Shown here: in pieces, positions 23,522 to 32,086 of the stretch
Numbering within the stretch: the first letter of the stretch is position 1
Layout of the letters: the number at the start of each line of letters is the position of its first letter
Origin: Acidobacteriota bacterium
GTDB lineage: Bacteria > Acidobacteriota > Terriglobia > Acidiferrales > UBA7541
Length of the DNA stretch: 35,280 nt
NCBI GenBank assembly: GCA_003224235.1
Contig: QHYU01000056.1
Location: 1 to 35,280 of the forward strand
Direction: 5' to 3'
Position numbers and translations under genes: made by a program
Notes under the pieces: generated by a model
Databases searched by the model: none
What the model was told of the DNA's origin: nothing
The model's input: the letters and a program-made list of their open reading frames with translations, nothing else

Positions 23522-24673
23522 ATGACGGCGATGGCGCTAGCCCCCTACGCGATGGACGTGAGCCATTCGCGCGGCCGCCGTTATTTCGAACCGCCCCACC
23601 CCTACCGCAACGACTACGCGCGCGACCGTGACCGGGTGATTCACTCGCGCGCCTTCCGGCGCCTGGAAGCGAAGACGCAGGTTTTCACCACACGCTACTC
23701 CGACCACTTCCGCAATCGCCTGACGCATACGCTCGAGGTCGCGCAGATTGCCCGCACTGTCGCGGGCGCGCTGGGCCTCCAGACGGATCTTGCCGAGGCC
23801 CTGGCCCTGGTGCACGATATCGGCCACCCGCCCTTTGGACACGCCGGCGAGCACCGCCTGGACGATCTGATGCGCCGGCACGGTGACGTCTTCGACCACA
23901 ACCTCCACGCCCTGCGCATCGTCGAGCAGTTCGAGCAGCGTTACCTCGACTTCTCAGGCCTCAACTTAACTTTCGAAGTGCGCGAAGGCATCATCAAGCA
24001 TTCCCGCGATTACCGACCCGCTGAATTTCCGGAGCTCGCGGAGTACCTGCTGGACCAGCGGCCGCCCCTCGAGGCCCAATTGATCGACTGCGTAGACGAG
24101 ATCGCGTACAACACCGCCGACCTCGACGACGGTTATGAGGCGCGGCTGCTCGACCTGCAGACGATCCTCGAGGGCGTGCCGGTATTCGCCGAAACCTTTG
24201 CGCAAGTGGATCGGCACTATCCCGCCCCCGGGCGGGACCGCACAAAGCTCAAGTTCAACGAGGCGCTCAAACTCGTGCTCGATCGTCTCGCCACGGATCT
24301 GATCGAAAACACGCGCGAGCAAATCCTCGCGAGCGGCGTGGCGAGTGTAGAGGACGTGCGGCGCGCGCCCATGCGCCTCGCCGGCTTCAGTCCGGCGGGT
24401 GCGCGGCAGAATGCGGAGCTGAAGAAGTTTCTCTACGCCCGGCTCTACGACAGCCCGACGCTCGTCGAGGAGCGCGAGCGCTCAGTGGATGCCTTGGAAA
24501 ACCTCTTCCGCTATTACCTGGAACACCCGGAGGCCATGCCGAAATACTACTTCGAGCAGGCACAGCGCGAGCCGCGCCATCGCGTCGTGTGCGACTATAT
24601 TGCCGGCATGACCGATCACTTCCTGTTGCGCCAGCACCGCGAGCTGCTGGGCGCCCCCGCCGGGCACCGGTAG
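23522..24673 (+). CDS. dgt: Deoxyguanosinetriphosphate triphosphohydrolase-like protein
   Basis: dGTPases hydrolyse dNTPs to the nucleoside and tripolyphosphate. The 383-residue protein has the HD-domain metal ligands H69 (NRLTHTLEVAQIA), H98-D99 (ALVHDIGHPPFGHAGE) and a later Asp in DEIAYNTADLDD. The N-terminal words RDRVIHSRAFRRLEAKTQV are diagnostic of the bacterial type 2 dGTPases. The C-terminus ends in the expected DYIAGMTDHFLLRQHREL. ATG 23522 is used; another in-frame ATG lies three codons on. Substrate preference among dNTPs is not readable from sequence. Confidence 0.92.
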   Translation: MTAMALAPYAMDVSHSRGRRYFEPPHPYRNDYARDRDRVIHSRAFRRLEAKTQVFTTRYSDHFRNRLTHTLEVAQIARTVAGALGLQTDLAEALALVHDIGHPPFGHAGEHRLDDLMRRHGDVFDHNLHALRIVEQFEQRYLDFSGLNLTFEVREGIIKHSRDYRPAEFPELAEYLLDQRPPLEAQLIDCVDEIAYNTADLDDGYEARLLDLQTILEGVPVFAETFAQVDRHYPAPGRDRTKLKFNEALKLVLDRLATDLIENTREQILASGVASVEDVRRAPMRLAGFSPAGARQNAELKKFLYARLYDSPTLVEERERSVDALENLFRYYLEHPEAMPKYYFEQAQREPRHRVVCDYIAGMTDHFLLRQHRELLGAPAGHR

Positions 24674-24772
24674 TCAGCCGTCGTGCTGCGCCAGTGTGTC
24701 AGGGCAGAAAAAGAGCCGGCGAGACGCCAGCGGTACACAACCACGCTTGGTGCAAGGGCCAGACTCGGGAAA

Positions 24773-26122
24773 CTAAACGGCCTCGGATTGAGAGGTAAAG
24801 TGGAACTGCTTCACCTTGAGCGCGGGCAGCAGCGCTGAGGCGGACCCTTGTGATTCCGAAGCGCTAACGCGCTCGGGCGCGCCGATCAGTTCGACATTGC
24901 CCCCAGCCAGCATTTCGAGCAGGCTCTGGTTAAACCGGAAATTGCGCACCGGGTACTGAATTTTTCCCTTCTCGACGTACCAGACGCCGTCGCGCGTCAA
25001 TCCGGTGATCGCCATTGTGCGGATGTCCACTGGCCGCAGGTACCAGAAATGGCTGACCAGCAGGCCGCGCTCGGTCGAGCGCACCATCTCCTCCACGCTC
25101 GCCGGCGGCTGCGAGCCTTCCACGACGATGTTGACGGGCCCGGGCGTGGGCTCCTTTTGCTTCTGCTTGGCCCAGAAGCGCGAGTACACCAGCGTCTCGA
25201 GCACGCCATTGCGCACCAGATAGAGCTTCTGCGCGGGAATCCCGCCCTGGGCGACCTGAGAGCCGGGTAGCTCAGGATGCCAGGGGTCGCTATAGACACT
25301 GAGGCGCTCGTCGACGATTTTTTCGCCGATCTTCGTTTTGCCGCCAGGGGTGGAGAAGGGGCTGCGACCCTCGTCGGCAAGGCGCGCGTCGAAGACAAAG
25401 CCGATAAAGCCGAGCAAGTCAGCCACCGCCTGCGGCTCGAGCACCACGGTATAGGTGCCGGCATCGAGCGTGCGCGCCTCGCGCGAGCGCAGGGCCTTCC
25501 CGATGGCTTCGCGAGCGATGCGCCCGGTGTCGAGCTTGGCGACATCGAAGTGGTTGCGCAGGAAGTAGCCCGAGCCATCACCTTGCTGAGTGCGAGCGGT
25601 GAGCGAGAGGCTAACCAGGCTTGCGCGCCCATAGGAGAAGTTGCCGTTCTTGCTGGCGTGTGCGGCGACGACGCCACGGGCCTGGTGGAAGCCGGCCCCG
25701 GTGACATTTTCTTTCTCGCAGGCAGCGATCACGGCGTCGATCGCTTTAGCGCGTTCGGTCGCTGAAATGTTGGCCGTAGATTCGATGTAGCCCTGCGTGG
25801 GTTTGTACGGTTGCGGGCCGAGTGTGGGCAGGTACTCGCGGTCCACCGGCGAGAGGCGCGCCAGTTGTTCAGCCTGCCGCACCGCGGCTTCCAGCGAAGC
25901 GTCGTCCATTTCATTGGTCTGGGCTGCGCCTTTCTTGTCTTTGAGCCACAGGGTCACGCTGGCCTCGACGTTTTCCCGGCGGCCGCTAGTCGTGAAATTA
26001 TTGGCGGCAAAGCGGACGTGTTGATAGTTTTCGCTCTCGACGCTGACTGTGGCGTCGTCGGCCTTCACGTAGTCCAGCAGCTTCTGGCAAATCGCTTTGG
26101 CTTCCTGTTCGCTGAGCAGCAT
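24773..26122 (-). CDS. tldE: TldE/PmbA-like subunit of the TldD-TldE protease
   Basis: TldD and TldE form a heterodimeric metalloprotease that degrades unfolded peptides and matures some modified peptides. This 449-residue partner has the PmbA/TldE fold but, as usual for TldE, no HExxxH motif. It starts at ATG 26122 after GGAGACG, 9 bases from the tldD stop, so the two are translated together. Recognisable segments are TYTVVLEPQAVADLLGF, the region around GKTKIGEKIVDERLSV, and the C-terminal ITGLTRDGVWYVEKGKI. Unlike its TldD partner it has no signal peptide, an odd contrast. It is the last gene of the unit and faces dgt across about 100 bases. Confidence 0.9.
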   Translation of the reverse strand: MLLSEQEAKAICQKLLDYVKADDATVSVESENYQHVRFAANNFTTSGRRENVEASVTLWLKDKKGAAQTNEMDDASLEAAVRQAEQLARLSPVDREYLPTLGPQPYKPTQGYIESTANISATERAKAIDAVIAACEKENVTGAGFHQARGVVAAHASKNGNFSYGRASLVSLSLTARTQQGDGSGYFLRNHFDVAKLDTGRIAREAIGKALRSREARTLDAGTYTVVLEPQAVADLLGFIGFVFDARLADEGRSPFSTPGGKTKIGEKIVDERLSVYSDPWHPELPGSQVAQGGIPAQKLYLVRNGVLETLVYSRFWAKQKQKEPTPGPVNIVVEGSQPPASVEEMVRSTERGLLVSHFWYLRPVDIRTMAITGLTRDGVWYVEKGKIQYPVRNFRFNQSLLEMLAGGNVELIGAPERVSASESQGSASALLPALKVKQFHFTSQSEAV

Positions 26123-26131
26123 TGGCGTCTC

Positions 26132-27736
26132 CTAGGACCGTCCCGCAGCCGGAGCGGTGTTCAGTACGGTGATTTGCCGGAAGCGGGCCGCCGGGCAGCC
26201 GTGGCTGACGGCATTCGATTGCCCAGGCTCGCCCTTGCCGTCGAAAAAGCTGCCATTGAGCTCGTAGGTGGCCTCGCCGCCTATGGCGTCGCATGCGCCC
26301 CAAAAGTCGGGCGTGCGCGACTGATAGGCGACATCGCGCAGCATCGCTCCTTTTTTGCCGTTCTTGATTTCCCAGAAAGTCTGCCCGCCGAACTGGAAGT
26401 TGTACCGCTGCTGGTCGATCGAATAGCTGCCATCGCCGTAGATCAGGATGCCGTTCTTTACGCCGGCGAGAAGGGCGTCAACAGTGATTTTTTCTTTCGA
26501 GGGTTCGAGCGAGACGTTGGGCATGCGCGGGAAGGGCACGCTGCCCCAACTGTCCGCATGGCAGCAGCCGTAGGAAGTTTTCTGCCCCACCAGCGACGCC
26601 AGCTCGCGCGTCGTCTGCCAGTCCACGAAAACGCCCTCCCTGACCAGGTGCCAGCGCTGGGCGGGCACGCCATCGTCGTCGTAGCCCACGGTCGCCAAGC
26701 CTGCTTTCTGCGTGCGGTCGGCAACCATGTTGATTATCTTCGAGCCAAACTGAAATTTACCCGTCTTATCAGGCGTGAGGAAACTTGTGCCGGCGTAGTC
26801 GGCTTCCCAGCCCAGCGCCCGATCGAGTTCGGTGGAGTGGCCCGTGCTCTCGTGAATGGTCAGCCAGAGGTGCGTGGGATGCAGCACCAGGTCATACTTC
26901 CCCGGCTCGACCGGCTTGGCCTTCAGTTTCTCGACCGCCTCGTTGCCAGCCTGCTCAGCCTCAGCCAGCCAGGGATATTTCTCCGCGTACTCGTAACCCA
27001 TACCCTGCGGCCCGCCCAGCGAGCGGCGGCTCTGGAAATCTCCCTTGACGGAATCTACAGCGGTGACGTTGAAGTTTGGGAAGCTGCGAATGATGTACTG
27101 CTCGATTCGCGAGCCTTCGCTGGAGGCGAAGAATTTCTGTTCGTTCACGAAGGCCAGCGAAGAGTTGATGAAATTGACGCCTTTGACCTTCAGCGCCGCT
27201 TCGTTCAGCTTCAGCAGGAAGCCAATTTTGTCCTCGAGCGGGATGTCGAACGGGTCTTTCTCGAAGTTGCTCCTCCAGCTCGTCGCCACCTTTGTGACCG
27301 GCGCCAGTGTGAAAGGCTTGCGCTGATAGGCAGCATTGGCTTGCGCGATCTCGATTGCCTGCAGGGTGATGCGGCGGACTTCCTCAGCGGTGACCTTGTG
27401 GCTGGAAGCAAAGCCCCAGGTGCCCTTCAAGAGGACACGCACCCCGCAGCCGAAACTCTGCGTGCGCGACACCTGCTGTACCTGCTTCTCACGCGTGAAG
27501 ATGTTCTCGTTGCGGTAGCGGTTGATCCGGATGTCGGCGTAGCTGGCCCGAAGAGTTCTCGCGGCGGAGAGCGCGGCATCGGCCAGCTTACCCTTGTCCA
27601 CCGCCTCGGCTTCAGCCGCTTCCAACTCCAACAGCCACGCCGGCACCGCGGCCGCGCCCAGCGCCAGGCCGGAGACTTTCAAAAACTCCCGTCGAGACGC
27701 CTTCACATCTCCAATGCAATTGAGGGAAGACGACAT
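26132..27736 (-). CDS. tldD: TldD metalloprotease with Tat signal
   Basis: This 534-residue protein is the catalytic TldD subunit: H295-E296-S-T-G-H300 is the zinc-binding HExxxH motif. C-terminal segments (YGDGSYSIDQQRYNFQFGGQ, RDVAYQSRTPDFWG, CPAARFRQITV) match the family. The N-terminus carries a twin-arginine signal, S14-R15-R16-E17-F18-L19-K20, followed by VSGLALGAAAVPAWL. TldD proteins are normally cytosolic, so export of this one, folded, is a notable prediction. ATG 27736 is chosen because GGTGAGGTGCGT precedes it; a start 19 codons upstream would put the signal farther inside. It is divergent from the yceD operon and shares its intergenic region. Confidence 0.9.
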   Translation of the reverse strand: MSSSLNCIGDVKASRREFLKVSGLALGAAAVPAWLLELEAAEAEAVDKGKLADAALSAARTLRASYADIRINRYRNENIFTREKQVQQVSRTQSFGCGVRVLLKGTWGFASSHKVTAEEVRRITLQAIEIAQANAAYQRKPFTLAPVTKVATSWRSNFEKDPFDIPLEDKIGFLLKLNEAALKVKGVNFINSSLAFVNEQKFFASSEGSRIEQYIIRSFPNFNVTAVDSVKGDFQSRRSLGGPQGMGYEYAEKYPWLAEAEQAGNEAVEKLKAKPVEPGKYDLVLHPTHLWLTIHESTGHSTELDRALGWEADYAGTSFLTPDKTGKFQFGSKIINMVADRTQKAGLATVGYDDDGVPAQRWHLVREGVFVDWQTTRELASLVGQKTSYGCCHADSWGSVPFPRMPNVSLEPSKEKITVDALLAGVKNGILIYGDGSYSIDQQRYNFQFGGQTFWEIKNGKKGAMLRDVAYQSRTPDFWGACDAIGGEATYELNGSFFDGKGEPGQSNAVSHGCPAARFRQITVLNTAPAAGRS

Positions 27737-27771
27737 ACGCACCTCACCTTGAGGAAAAGTAGGACTGCGCA

Positions 27772-27800
27772 GTCTAGTCGCGTTGGTACGCACCGGACAA
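27772..27800 (-). promoter_or_regulatory. Candidate promoter of tldD-tldE
   Basis: On the minus strand TTGTCC (27795-27800) and TAGACT (27772-27777) are 17 bases apart. The position, about 30 bases before ATG 27736, is right, and each hexamer matches four of six consensus bases. Confidence 0.45.
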
Positions 27801-27904
27801 GGGGAAGGTTTTCAACATGGTTGCTGCGCCCGACGTTGACTCCTCCACCAGGAGCCCTGAGTGCCAGATTCGCGGCGTGGCAGCGAGCCTATTTCCCGGT
27901 TTTC

Positions 27905-27932
27905 TTGACAACGGGTTGAAGGGCCGTATAAT
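27905..27932 (+). promoter_or_regulatory. Consensus sigma-70 promoter of the yceD-rpmF-plsX-fab operon
   Basis: TTGACA (27905-27910) and TATAAT (27927-27932) both match consensus exactly, with a 16-base spacer. Transcription would begin near 27939, about 27 bases before yceD. It is the strongest promoter seen in the window, which suits a ribosomal protein and membrane lipid operon. Confidence 0.85.
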
Positions 27933-27965
27933 GGCCTTTCCCGCAGCGCACCGGGAGAAAACGCC

Positions 27966-28499
27966 ATGTTCTTGGACGTAAAAGAGTTAGCTGTTCGCAA
28001 GATCCGCATCCGAAAGAGTTATGCCCCCGGAACCGTGGATTTCCATACCGGCGAGTTTCAGCAAGTTGAGCCACTCGAGGTGCGCGCCACCGCCGAACTG
28101 GTCGAGGAGCAGATTCGCATTTCGGGTTCGTTGCACACGCGGCTGGAGCTAACTTGCGCTCGTTGTCTTGACACCGTTGTCGAGGAAGTAAGCCGGGACT
28201 TCGACCTCTACTACCGGCCCATGTCCACCATGGCCAAGGAAGAAGAGGTTCACCTGCGCCGGGACGACACCGAAATCGGCTTTTTTGAAGGCGAGGGGTT
28301 ATTCCTGGCCGATGTGCTGGCCGAGCAAGTGATCCTTTCACTGCCGATGAAGGTGATCTGCAGGAGCGATTGCCGCGGCCTGTGCCCGCACTGTGGCACC
28401 AACCTCAATAGCGAAGAGTGCCGTTGCGAGACGCATGGAGCCGACCCGCGAATGGCACCCCTGGCGCGCCTCAAGCAGGATTGGTTCAAAAAGCAATAG
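27966..28499 (+). CDS. yceD: DUF177 (YceD) family protein
   Basis: YceD proteins are commonly encoded directly before rpmF, and in plants and bacteria they are linked to 23S rRNA accumulation. This 177-residue protein has a CARC pair at LELTCARCLDT and the C-terminal metal-binding-looking cluster CRSDCRGLCPHCGTNLN followed by EECRC, as many family members do. The C-terminus ends DPRMAPLARLKQDW, the usual DP(R/x)xxxLxxL motif. GGGAG precedes ATG 27966. It heads the operon behind the consensus promoter; rpmF follows after 63 bases. Confidence 0.9.
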   Translation: MFLDVKELAVRKIRIRKSYAPGTVDFHTGEFQQVEPLEVRATAELVEEQIRISGSLHTRLELTCARCLDTVVEEVSRDFDLYYRPMSTMAKEEEVHLRRDDTEIGFFEGEGLFLADVLAEQVILSLPMKVICRSDCRGLCPHCGTNLNSEECRCETHGADPRMAPLARLKQDWFKKQ

Positions 28500-28562
28500 A
28501 AATCCCTATGTAAAACCCATAGAATGCCCCCAAACATCCCGGGGATCTTTTGAGGAGTTTGT

Positions 28563-28742
28563 ATGCCAAACCCAAAGCGGCGTCATTCCAAGGCTCGCAA
28601 GAATAAGCGGCGCGCGCATGACCACTTGACCGCGCCATCGCTCGCCGAATGTCCGAACTGTCATGAAATGAAGCAGCCCCACCAGGCCTGCCCCCACTGT
28701 GGCTACTACAAAGGGCGCGAAGTGATCGATACGTCGGCCTGA
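28563..28742 (+). CDS. rpmF: 50S ribosomal protein L32
   Basis: This 59-residue protein begins with the L32 signature PNPKRRHSKARKNKRRAHD. It continues with a zinc ribbon, CPNC in AECPNCHEMK and CPHC in ACPHCGYYKGREV, so it is the zinc-binding form. Bacteria with a paralogue lacking these cysteines use it during zinc shortage, but none is seen here. GAGGAG lies just before ATG 28563. Its position between yceD and plsX is the conserved arrangement that couples ribosome and fatty-acid synthesis. Confidence 0.97.
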   Translation: MPNPKRRHSKARKNKRRAHDHLTAPSLAECPNCHEMKQPHQACPHCGYYKGREVIDTSA

Positions 28743-28793
28743 AGCGGCCGGACTCTTCTGGCCGGCTGCCTGTTTCCCCCGGTCGGAGCACAG

Positions 28794-29807
28794 ATGACCA
28801 CCATCGCCGTTGACGCCATGGGAGGCGACCATGCCCCGCGGCCCGAGGTGGAAGGGGCGGTGCTGGCGGCGCGCGAGCTGGGCGTGCGCGTGCTTCTGGT
28901 GGGCCAGACGGCCGCGGTAAAGCACGAATTGGCCAAACACTCGCACCGGGGCCTGGACATCGAAGTGGTGCCAGCGAGCGAAGTGATCACCATGGAGGAT
29001 TCGCCTACGCAGGCCTTCCGCAAGAAGAAGGATAGCTCCGTACACGTGGCCGCCAAACTGGTGCGCAACGGGCAGGCCGACGGCTTGGTAAGCGCGGGCA
29101 ATACCGGCGCGGTAATGGCTGTGGCGCGCTTCGGGCTGGGAACGCTGCCATCGGTGGACCGTGTGGCGCTGGCGGCACGGTTTCCCACGGCGCGGGGCGG
29201 GGTTTCGGTGCTGCTGGACGTCGGGGCAAACGTCGATTCCAAGGTGGCGCATCTCGAGCAGTTCGCCATCATGGGCGAGATCTATTATCGCGCGATCTTC
29301 GGCACGCGCCGGCCCAAGGTGGCGCTGCTCTCGATTGGCGAAGAGGAGATGAAGGGCAACGAGCTGACCCGCGAGGCCTACAACCGGCTGAAGCAACTCC
29401 CGATCAACTTTGTGGGCAACGTCGAAGGGCGCGACGTTTTTGCGGGCAACGTGGACGTGATTGTTTGCGATGGCTTTATCGGCAACGTGGCGCTGAAGAT
29501 CAGCGAAGGCGTCGCGCAACTCATCATCACCATGTTGAAAAACGCCCTGCAAAGCACGTTGAGTGCCCAGGTGGGCTCGCTGCTCTCGCGCCGCGCTTTT
29601 CGGGACTTCAAGAAGAAAATCGACTACTCCGAGTATGGCGGCGCGCCGCTGCTGGGCGTGCGTGGCGTCGCCGTGATTTCGCACGGCAGCTCGAACGCCA
29701 ACGCGATGAAGAACGCCATTCGTGTGGCTGCCGGGCTGGCTCGCGCGAAGACGAACGAGAAGATCGAGCAAGAGCTCTCCGCCGTGGCCGCTGCTGCGCG
29801 GCCCTGA
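28794..29807 (+). CDS. plsX: Phosphate acyltransferase PlsX
   Basis: PlsX converts acyl-ACP and phosphate to acyl-phosphate, the acyl donor used by PlsY in phospholipid synthesis. The 337-residue protein begins [15 protein letters not shown], the defining motif. It contains [21 protein letters not shown] and [16 protein letters not shown], all active-site segments of the family. It starts 51 bases after rpmF and runs toward fabD with a 38-base gap. It is a peripheral membrane enzyme in other bacteria. Confidence 0.97.
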   Translation: MTTIAVDAMGGDHAPRPEVEGAVLAARELGVRVLLVGQTAAVKHELAKHSHRGLDIEVVPASEVITMEDSPTQAFRKKKDSSVHVAAKLVRNGQADGLVSAGNTGAVMAVARFGLGTLPSVDRVALAARFPTARGGVSVLLDVGANVDSKVAHLEQFAIMGEIYYRAIFGTRRPKVALLSIGEEEMKGNELTREAYNRLKQLPINFVGNVEGRDVFAGNVDVIVCDGFIGNVALKISEGVAQLIITMLKNALQSTLSAQVGSLLSRRAFRDFKKKIDYSEYGGAPLLGVRGVAVISHGSSNANAMKNAIRVAAGLARAKTNEKIEQELSAVAAAARP

Positions 29808-29845
29808 GCCCCGGCCGGGAAAAGTTCACGAGCTTGGATCGTCCT

Positions 29846-30805
29846 ATGGGCAAAGTGGCATTTCTGTTTCCCGGGCAGGCGTCGCAATACCCCGGGATGG
29901 GCAAGGAACTCGCGGAGAAATTCCCCGCCGCCCGTGCTGTCTTCACGGAGGCTGACCAGGCGCTGGGGCTTTCGATCTCGCAGTTGTGTTTTGAAGGTTC
30001 AGAAGACGCGCTGAAGCTGACCGAAAACACCCAGCCCGCCATGCTGACGGTTTCCGTGGCCATCTATCGCATCCTGGAGGAAAAGGGCATTGCGCCGCAC
30101 TACGTGGCCGGGCACAGCCTGGGTGAATACTCGGCGCTGGTGGCCGCCGGCAGCTTGGCGTTCGCCGATGCCGTGAAGCTGGTGCGCCTCCGCGGCGGGT
30201 ACATGCAGCAGGCCGTGCCAGCGGGCGAAGGCGCAATGGCTGCGATTATGGGGCTAGCCCCAGCGCAGGTCGCCCAGATCTGCAAAAAAGCCGCGAACGG
30301 CCAAGTGGTGGGCCCGGCTAACCTGAACTCGCCCGACCAGACAGTGATCTCGGGTCACGCCGGGGCCGTGAAGCGCGCGGTCGAGCTGGCTTCGGCGAGC
30401 GGCGCCAAGCGCGCCGTCGTGCTGGCCGTCTCCGCACCCTTTCATTGCGAGCTGATGATGCCGGCCCAGGAGAAGCTGGCGAGCGACCTGCGGCGGACGG
30501 CGTTCGCGCCGCTGCGCGTGCCGCTGGTGACCAACGTAGATGCCGAGTTGATTTCGAGCGGCGAGGAAGCGCGCGAGGCCCTGGTCCGCCAGGTATCCCT
30601 GCCGGTTCGCTGGGAAGAATCCATGCACGCGTTGATCGAGGAGGGCGTCAGCATTTTTGTCGAGGTCGGCCCTGCGCGCGTGCTCAGCGGCCTGCTGCGG
30701 CAGATTGAGCGGTCGGTGCACTGCTTCAACGTCGAAGATGAAAAAAGCCTGCTGAGCACCCTGGACAAGCTCGCCCAGGCGCAAGCGGAAGTCGCCGAGA
30801 CGTAG
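29846..30805 (+). CDS. fabD: Malonyl-CoA:ACP transacylase FabD
   Basis: FabD moves malonyl from CoA to acyl carrier protein, supplying the elongation unit of type II fatty-acid synthesis. The 319-residue protein has the start signature FLFPGQASQYPGMG, the nucleophile Ser91 in GHSLGEYSAL and the catalytic His200 in SAPFHCELM. NLNSPDQTVISG and VEVGPARVL complete the family pattern. The ATG at 29846 is fixed by the FPGQ motif; the ribosome site is weak. It lies between plsX and fabG, as in many operons. Confidence 0.97.
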   Translation: MGKVAFLFPGQASQYPGMGKELAEKFPAARAVFTEADQALGLSISQLCFEGSEDALKLTENTQPAMLTVSVAIYRILEEKGIAPHYVAGHSLGEYSALVAAGSLAFADAVKLVRLRGGYMQQAVPAGEGAMAAIMGLAPAQVAQICKKAANGQVVGPANLNSPDQTVISGHAGAVKRAVELASASGAKRAVVLAVSAPFHCELMMPAQEKLASDLRRTAFAPLRVPLVTNVDAELISSGEEAREALVRQVSLPVRWEESMHALIEEGVSIFVEVGPARVLSGLLRQIERSVHCFNVEDEKSLLSTLDKLAQAQAEVAET

Positions 30806-30835
30806 CCAGCCCCGAGGAGCGCCCCAAAGCACGCC

Positions 30836-31582
30836 ATGTTCAGCTTGCAGGACCGAGTGGCACTGGTGACCGGGGCCTCGCAGGGCATCGGCCGCGCGAC
30901 CTCGCTTGCCTTAGCCAGCGCCGGGGCCAAGGTGGCCGCGGCGGCGCGCAACGTCGAGAAATTGGCCGCCGTAGTGGCGAAGATCGCCGCGGCGGGTGGC
31001 GAAGCCCTGGCTCTGTCCATGGACGTGGCCGACGCCGAGCGGGTGAAGGCCGGCTTCAAGCAGACGCTGGAGCGCTTCGGCAAGCTCGACATCCTGGTGA
31101 ACAACGCTGCCATCACCCGCGATGGCCTCGCTGTGCGGATGAAGCCCGACGACTGGGAGGCTGTGCTGCGCACCAACCTGACTGGGGCCCATCTATGCAT
31201 GCAGCAAGCGCTGGGCGCGATGCTGCGGCAGCGCTACGGGCGGATCATCAATGTCACCTCCGTGGTCGCCCGGACCGGCAACGCTGGCCAGGCAAACTAC
31301 GTGGCAGCCAAGGCGGGCTTAATCGGCCTCACCAAAGCCATCGCTATCGAGGTGGCCTCCCGGAGCATCACCGTGAATGCCGTCGCGCCCGGCTTTATCG
31401 CCACCCCGATGACCGAGCCGCTGCCGCAAAAGGTGAAGGACGAAACCGTGGCGCGGATTCCGCTGGGGCGCATGGGTACCGACGCCGAGGTCGCCGCGGC
31501 CATTGTGTTTCTCGCCAGCGAGGAAGCCGGCTACATCACCGGCCACGTGCTCGACGTCAACGGCGGGATATACATGGCGTAG
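30836..31582 (+). CDS. fabG: 3-oxoacyl-ACP reductase FabG
   Basis: FabG reduces 3-oxoacyl-ACP with NADPH in fatty-acid elongation. This 248-residue short-chain dehydrogenase has the cofactor loop TGASQGIG near the N-terminus, NNAAITRD, and the catalytic Ser142, Tyr155 and Lys159 (NYVAAKAG). The C-terminus ends GHVLDVNGGIYMA, typical of FabG. It begins 30 bases after fabD. Placement between fabD and acpP supports a fatty-acid role over the many other SDR functions. Confidence 0.95.
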   Translation: MFSLQDRVALVTGASQGIGRATSLALASAGAKVAAAARNVEKLAAVVAKIAAAGGEALALSMDVADAERVKAGFKQTLERFGKLDILVNNAAITRDGLAVRMKPDDWEAVLRTNLTGAHLCMQQALGAMLRQRYGRIINVTSVVARTGNAGQANYVAAKAGLIGLTKAIAIEVASRSITVNAVAPGFIATPMTEPLPQKVKDETVARIPLGRMGTDAEVAAAIVFLASEEAGYITGHVLDVNGGIYMA

Positions 31583-31694
31583 GGGCGCGGCTCGCTGCCG
31601 GTCAGACACTGCCGGCCTCCGGCCGGGGCACCATGCTGTGTACCGCGCGGAACGAGTGCCGCCCTACAAAATGCACATCGCGAAGCCACTGCGG

Positions 31695-31723
31695 TTGACC
31701 TTGTTGGAGGCCGCGCATAGAAT
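31695..31723 (+). promoter_or_regulatory. Promoter of acpP-fabF
   Basis: TTGACC (31695-31700) and TAGAAT (31718-31723) flank a 17-base spacer, each matching five of six consensus bases. It lies in the 219-base gap after fabG, about 80 bases before acpP, and would give acpP extra, operon-independent expression, as the abundant carrier protein needs. Confidence 0.65.
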
Positions 31724-31801
31724 GGGCGGGTTATCCCGGGCACGAACGGCACCGTAGTAGCCGGAAGCAGACTCGCGAAACGCTAGACCGGAGGAGAGAG
31801 A

Positions 31802-32047
31802 ATGGCCAGCGTCGAAGAACGCGTCAAGCAGATCATCGTGGAGCAACTGGGAGTCGACGAGGGCGAGGTGACGCCCACCGCTTCGTTTGTGGACGATTTG
31901 GGCGCCGACTCGCTTGACACGGTCGAACTGGTGATGGCTTTCGAAGAGGCTTTCGGCATCGAGATTCCCGATGAAGACGCCGAGAAGATTGCCACGGTCA
32001 AGGACGCCATCGCGTACATCGAGAAACACGCCCAAGCGAAGAAGTAA
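31802..32047 (+). CDS. acpP: Acyl carrier protein
   Basis: This 81-residue acidic helical protein carries growing acyl chains on a phosphopantetheine arm. The arm attaches to Ser37 in [18 protein letters not shown], and the rest ([23 protein letters not shown]) is a textbook ACP. A GGAGGAGAGA ribosome site immediately precedes ATG 31802. It has its own promoter and is followed by fabF after 39 bases. Confidence 0.98.
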   Translation: MASVEERVKQIIVEQLGVDEGEVTPTASFVDDLGADSLDTVELVMAFEEAFGIEIPDEDAEKIATVKDAIAYIEKHAQAKK

Positions 32048-32086
32048 ACCGCCGGCCGCTGGGATCCAGACAGGAGAATACCAACG

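Noticed and set aside
25811-27919. A long plus-strand open frame opposite tldD-tldE, of about 700 codons
   Set aside because: It is a high-GC antisense frame lying over two well-supported genes; it has no recognisable motif and no ribosome site.
28506-29771. A long minus-strand open frame of about 420 codons opposite rpmF-plsX
   Set aside because: It mirrors plsX codon structure, has His/Arg-rich low-quality sequence and no family resemblance.
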